Source: an uncultured Cohaesibacter sp. (GTDB taxonomy: Bacteria; Pseudomonadota; Alphaproteobacteria; Rhizobiales; Cohaesibacteraceae). From it: a DNA stretch of 64,000 bases. The position numbers were made by a program, and so were the translations under genes. Below are positions 62,036 to 64,000 of this stretch, piece after piece. How positions within the stretch are numbered: the first letter of the stretch is position 1; every line of letters begins with the position of its first letter. The stretch lies in contig NZ_OY821667.1 of assembly GCF_963682185.1 (NCBI RefSeq), positions 2,294,001-2,358,000 of the forward strand, in the 5' to 3' direction. The notes below the pieces were generated by a model. It did not search any database and was not told the origin of the DNA. It saw nothing but the letters and a program-made list of their open reading frames with translations.

Positions 62036-63085
62036 TCAGCGCGGAAGCACCAACCACAGATCCACATCCAAAATCACAGATGGTCCATAACCGGTCTCGC
62101 TTTTTCCCGGATATGCACTGCATGGCTCATCTTTTGTTGCATATAGACGCACCCTCAGCGCCCCGACATCATCGCGCGCTGGTAGCTCTGACTTGTCAAC
62201 AATCTCAGACCAGGCAAACACGGTTTCCCCGGCGAACAGGGGTGCGACATGTCGCCCCCCATTGATGGCAGCAATGTGGAAAGCATTGGATAACCCGTTG
62301 AAAGACAAAGCGCGGGCAAGCGAGATGACGTGCCCGCCATAAATGAGTCGGCGCCCGAATCGCCCCTCACCCTCAGTAAACTGGTTGAAATGTACTTTTG
62401 CCGTATTCTGATAAAGACGAGTCGCCATCTGGTGCTCGGCTTCCTCGACCGTCATCCCATCCACATGGTCGATTCTTTCGCCCACCTCATAGTCATCCCA
62501 CTTGTAGGGAGAGCCGGAAAGGTCCGTATCGAAGTTATCGACATCGAGAATGGGCACCGCATCCCCAAGCGCATCGGCGGCCAGAGCGGCCGGCAGTGAA
62601 GGCACCGTATCGTGCCCGGTCGGCACGGTGGGATCTTTTTTGCGCACCATCACCCAGCGAACATAATCCAACACCATCTCCCCATGCTGGTTCACCCCGC
62701 AGGAGCGCACATAGACAACGCCGGTCTTACCGCTTGAATTTTCCTTTAGGCCAATCACCTCCGACGTTGCCGTCAGGCTATCTCCGGGAAAAACAGGCAC
62801 AAGAAACCGACACCCGGCATAGCCAAGATTGGCCACAGCATTGAGGGAAATGTCCGGCACGGTTTTGCCAAAAACAATATGGAAGACCAACAGGTCATCC
62901 AGCGGGGCTCTTTCATAACCAATGGCCCGCGCGAAAGCATCAGAGCTCTGCACCGCAAAACGGGAGCCATAAAGCGCAGTATAGAGCGAAGCATCGCCCT
63001 CGGTCACCGTCCGTGGCGTCGCATGCCGAATGACCTGGCCGACTGAAAAATCTTCAAAAAAATTACCAGGATTGGTCTTGCTCAT
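62036..63085 (-). CDS. mch: Mesaconyl-CoA hydratase (MaoC-like double hotdog)
   Basis: The 349-residue protein has two hotdog domains. The N-terminal stretches NFFEDFSVGQVIRHATPRTV, LLVFHIVFGKTVPDISLNAV and NLGYAGCRFLVPVF are characteristic of mesaconyl-C1-CoA hydratase, an enzyme of the ethylmalonyl-CoA pathway for acetate and C1 assimilation. The second domain has FTEGEGRFGRRLIYGGHVIS, a MaoC catalytic motif. In several alphaproteobacteria this gene lies near mcl and the sdh operon. The family call is good, and mesaconyl-CoA as substrate is inferred from similarity recalled from memory. Confidence 0.8.
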   Translation of the reverse strand: MSKTNPGNFFEDFSVGQVIRHATPRTVTEGDASLYTALYGSRFAVQSSDAFARAIGYERAPLDDLLVFHIVFGKTVPDISLNAVANLGYAGCRFLVPVFPGDSLTATSEVIGLKENSSGKTGVVYVRSCGVNQHGEMVLDYVRWVMVRKKDPTVPTGHDTVPSLPAALAADALGDAVPILDVDNFDTDLSGSPYKWDDYEVGERIDHVDGMTVEEAEHQMATRLYQNTAKVHFNQFTEGEGRFGRRLIYGGHVISLARALSFNGLSNAFHIAAINGGRHVAPLFAGETVFAWSEIVDKSELPARDDVGALRVRLYATKDEPCSAYPGKSETGYGPSVILDVDLWLVLPR

Positions 63086-63185
63086 TATGCCCTCCCCTTA
63101 CACACCACCCGAGCGAAGCGATGGATCGTGCGAGCAATATATTGCACCGCAGCAAAGCTGTCATTTGGAGGAAAGGCGGATAAAC

Positions 63186-63213
63186 AAAAAGGGATGCCGT
63201 CTCCGGCACCCCT
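63186..63213 (-). terminator. Rho-independent terminator of the siderophore-interacting protein gene
   Basis: On the minus strand GGGGTGCCG (63212-63204) pairs with CGGCATCCC (63199-63191), with one G-T pair, followed by five T. It lies 29 bases past the stop. Confidence 0.8.
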
Positions 63214-63241
63214 CATATGACCACGCATCAAGAAGCGAAAA

Positions 63242-64000
63242 TCAGGCTGGCTTGACTGGCGCTTCGCCGATGGATTTTTCCGAACTGTCCGCCTGACCAT
63301 ACACCCAGTAGCCTGCAGCCTTCATCCACGGCAGCGGGTGGTTTTTCTCTTCAAGGAAAAAGGTTCGAATCGCCTTGGCAACCCGAGCTTCGGCAGCAAT
63401 CCATATATATGTGCCCTCACCGCAGGAGGCAGTCTTGATGGCATTAAGGAAAGGAGCTGGGCTTGTCGCATCCTTTCCAGAGCGATGAATCCAGTGCATC
63501 GTAAGCTTGGCATCGGTCTGGAAGGACTGCTCATCCTCCACTCCCGGAACGGCAGCAAAGGCTTCAACCTCGACATCAGGACCCATTTCTTCCACCCAGC
63601 GCCCCAGCGCAGGCAAGCCCGTTTCATCGGCGATCAAAACATAGCGCGCAATATCACCCTTGAGAACAGCAGAGCCACGCGGCCCAGCGATCTGCAGATG
63701 GTCTCCCGGTTTTACAGAAAGCGCCCAAGCCGTCGCCGGTCCGGCTTCATGCACAGCAAAATCAATGGTCAGCGTCCGCGCCTCATTATCATAGGCCCGC
63801 GGTGTGTAATCCCGCATTGCCATCATGCCACTGGAATCAGGCACAAACAGCTTTATATGATCATCGGCTGACAGACTGGTAAAATCCGCCAGTTCTTCTC
63901 CGATCAGGGTGACCCGGATCATCGAGGGCGTCAGCCGCTCGACCGTCTTCACTTCCAGATCCCGCCTTTTCAGCTCATGGCGCACGCGTTCAAGGGTCGG
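63242..64000 (-). CDS. Siderophore-interacting flavin reductase (SIP family), 5' end outside window
   Basis: SIP-family proteins are FAD-binding ferric-siderophore reductases in the cytoplasm. The flavin motif is MRDYTPRAYDNEARTLTIDF, then AGPRGSAVLKGD, ADETGLPALGRW and IWIAAEARVAKAIRTFFLEE. A GTG at 63985 could be a start (VRHELKRRDLEV), but the frame continues open to the window edge as PTLER-VRHE, typical of the family N-terminus, so the true start is probably outside. The C-terminus (WMKAAGYWVYGQADS) is complete. Confidence 0.88.
   Translation of the reverse strand, partial: PTLERVRHELKRRDLEVKTVERLTPSMIRVTLIGEELADFTSLSADDHIKLFVPDSSGMMAMRDYTPRAYDNEARTLTIDFAVHEAGPATAWALSVKPGDHLQIAGPRGSAVLKGDIARYVLIADETGLPALGRWVEEMGPDVEVEAFAAVPGVEDEQSFQTDAKLTMHWIHRSGKDATSPAPFLNAIKTASCGEGTYIWIAAEARVAKAIRTFFLEEKNHPLPWMKAAGYWVYGQADSSEKSIGEAPVKPA

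Overview
The window is a chromosomal segment of an alphaproteobacterium, most likely a Hyphomicrobiales (Rhizobiales) relative, possibly a marine one. The order assignment rests on several arrangements: atpHAGDC beside priA, fsa and xerC; mdh-sucC-sucD-sucA-sucB-lpd as one block; sdhCDAB beside a mesaconyl-CoA hydratase; L21 with a C-terminal helix-hairpin-helix tail; and Omp19/Inh-type lipoproteins. The family-level placement is inference. No CRISPR array, complete insertion sequence, prophage or rRNA operon was seen.

Region 1 (1-13.4 kb) is accessory. A UbiX/UbiD flavin prenyltransferase and decarboxylase pair (minus strand, UbiX cut by the window edge) diverges from a giant regulator made of two complete LysR units in one chain. 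A strong 36-bp dyad lies between them. Next comes a PotABCD-type ABC transporter whose binding-protein signal peptide is frameshifted, then a cyclophilin-like protein and a helical-bundle protein as two genes. A polar-amino-acid-type ABC transporter follows, and last a single gene that fuses the same two domains in the opposite order. The two domains resemble those described for cucumopine (opine) synthase. I read the region as an undescribed uptake and conversion locus for an opine-like or other nitrogenous carboxylic acid; the substrate is unknown.

Region 2 (13.4-14.5 kb) is a scar made of an autotransporter 5' fragment, an internal piece of an IS21-type transposase, and the start of a tyrosine recombinase. 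The recombinase piece sits next to the 3' end of tRNA-Ser(CGA), which suggests an old integration site.

Region 3 (14.7-28.3 kb) is housekeeping: a MAPEG protein, rplU-rpmA, two GNAT acetyltransferases, obg, proB, proA, nadD, rsfS, rlmH, an EnvC-like factor, ctpA, a divergent polysaccharide deacetylase and rppH. These link ribosome maturation, proline and NAD synthesis and envelope remodelling.

Region 4 (28.3-43.3 kb) has two paralogous chemoreceptors, the F1 ATP synthase operon (atpHAGDC), priA, fsa, xerC and a small secreted protein of unknown function.

Region 5 (43.3-64 kb) is central carbon metabolism on the minus strand: the complete 2-oxoglutarate dehydrogenase, succinyl-CoA synthetase and malate dehydrogenase set, zapE, two Inh-like lipoproteins, class II aldolase, a phosphatase-fold protein without its catalytic cysteine, sdhCDAB, mesaconyl-CoA hydratase and a siderophore-interacting flavin reductase cut by the right edge. 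The mdh leader has a 14-bp perfect inverted repeat, one arm of which contains the ribosome binding site.
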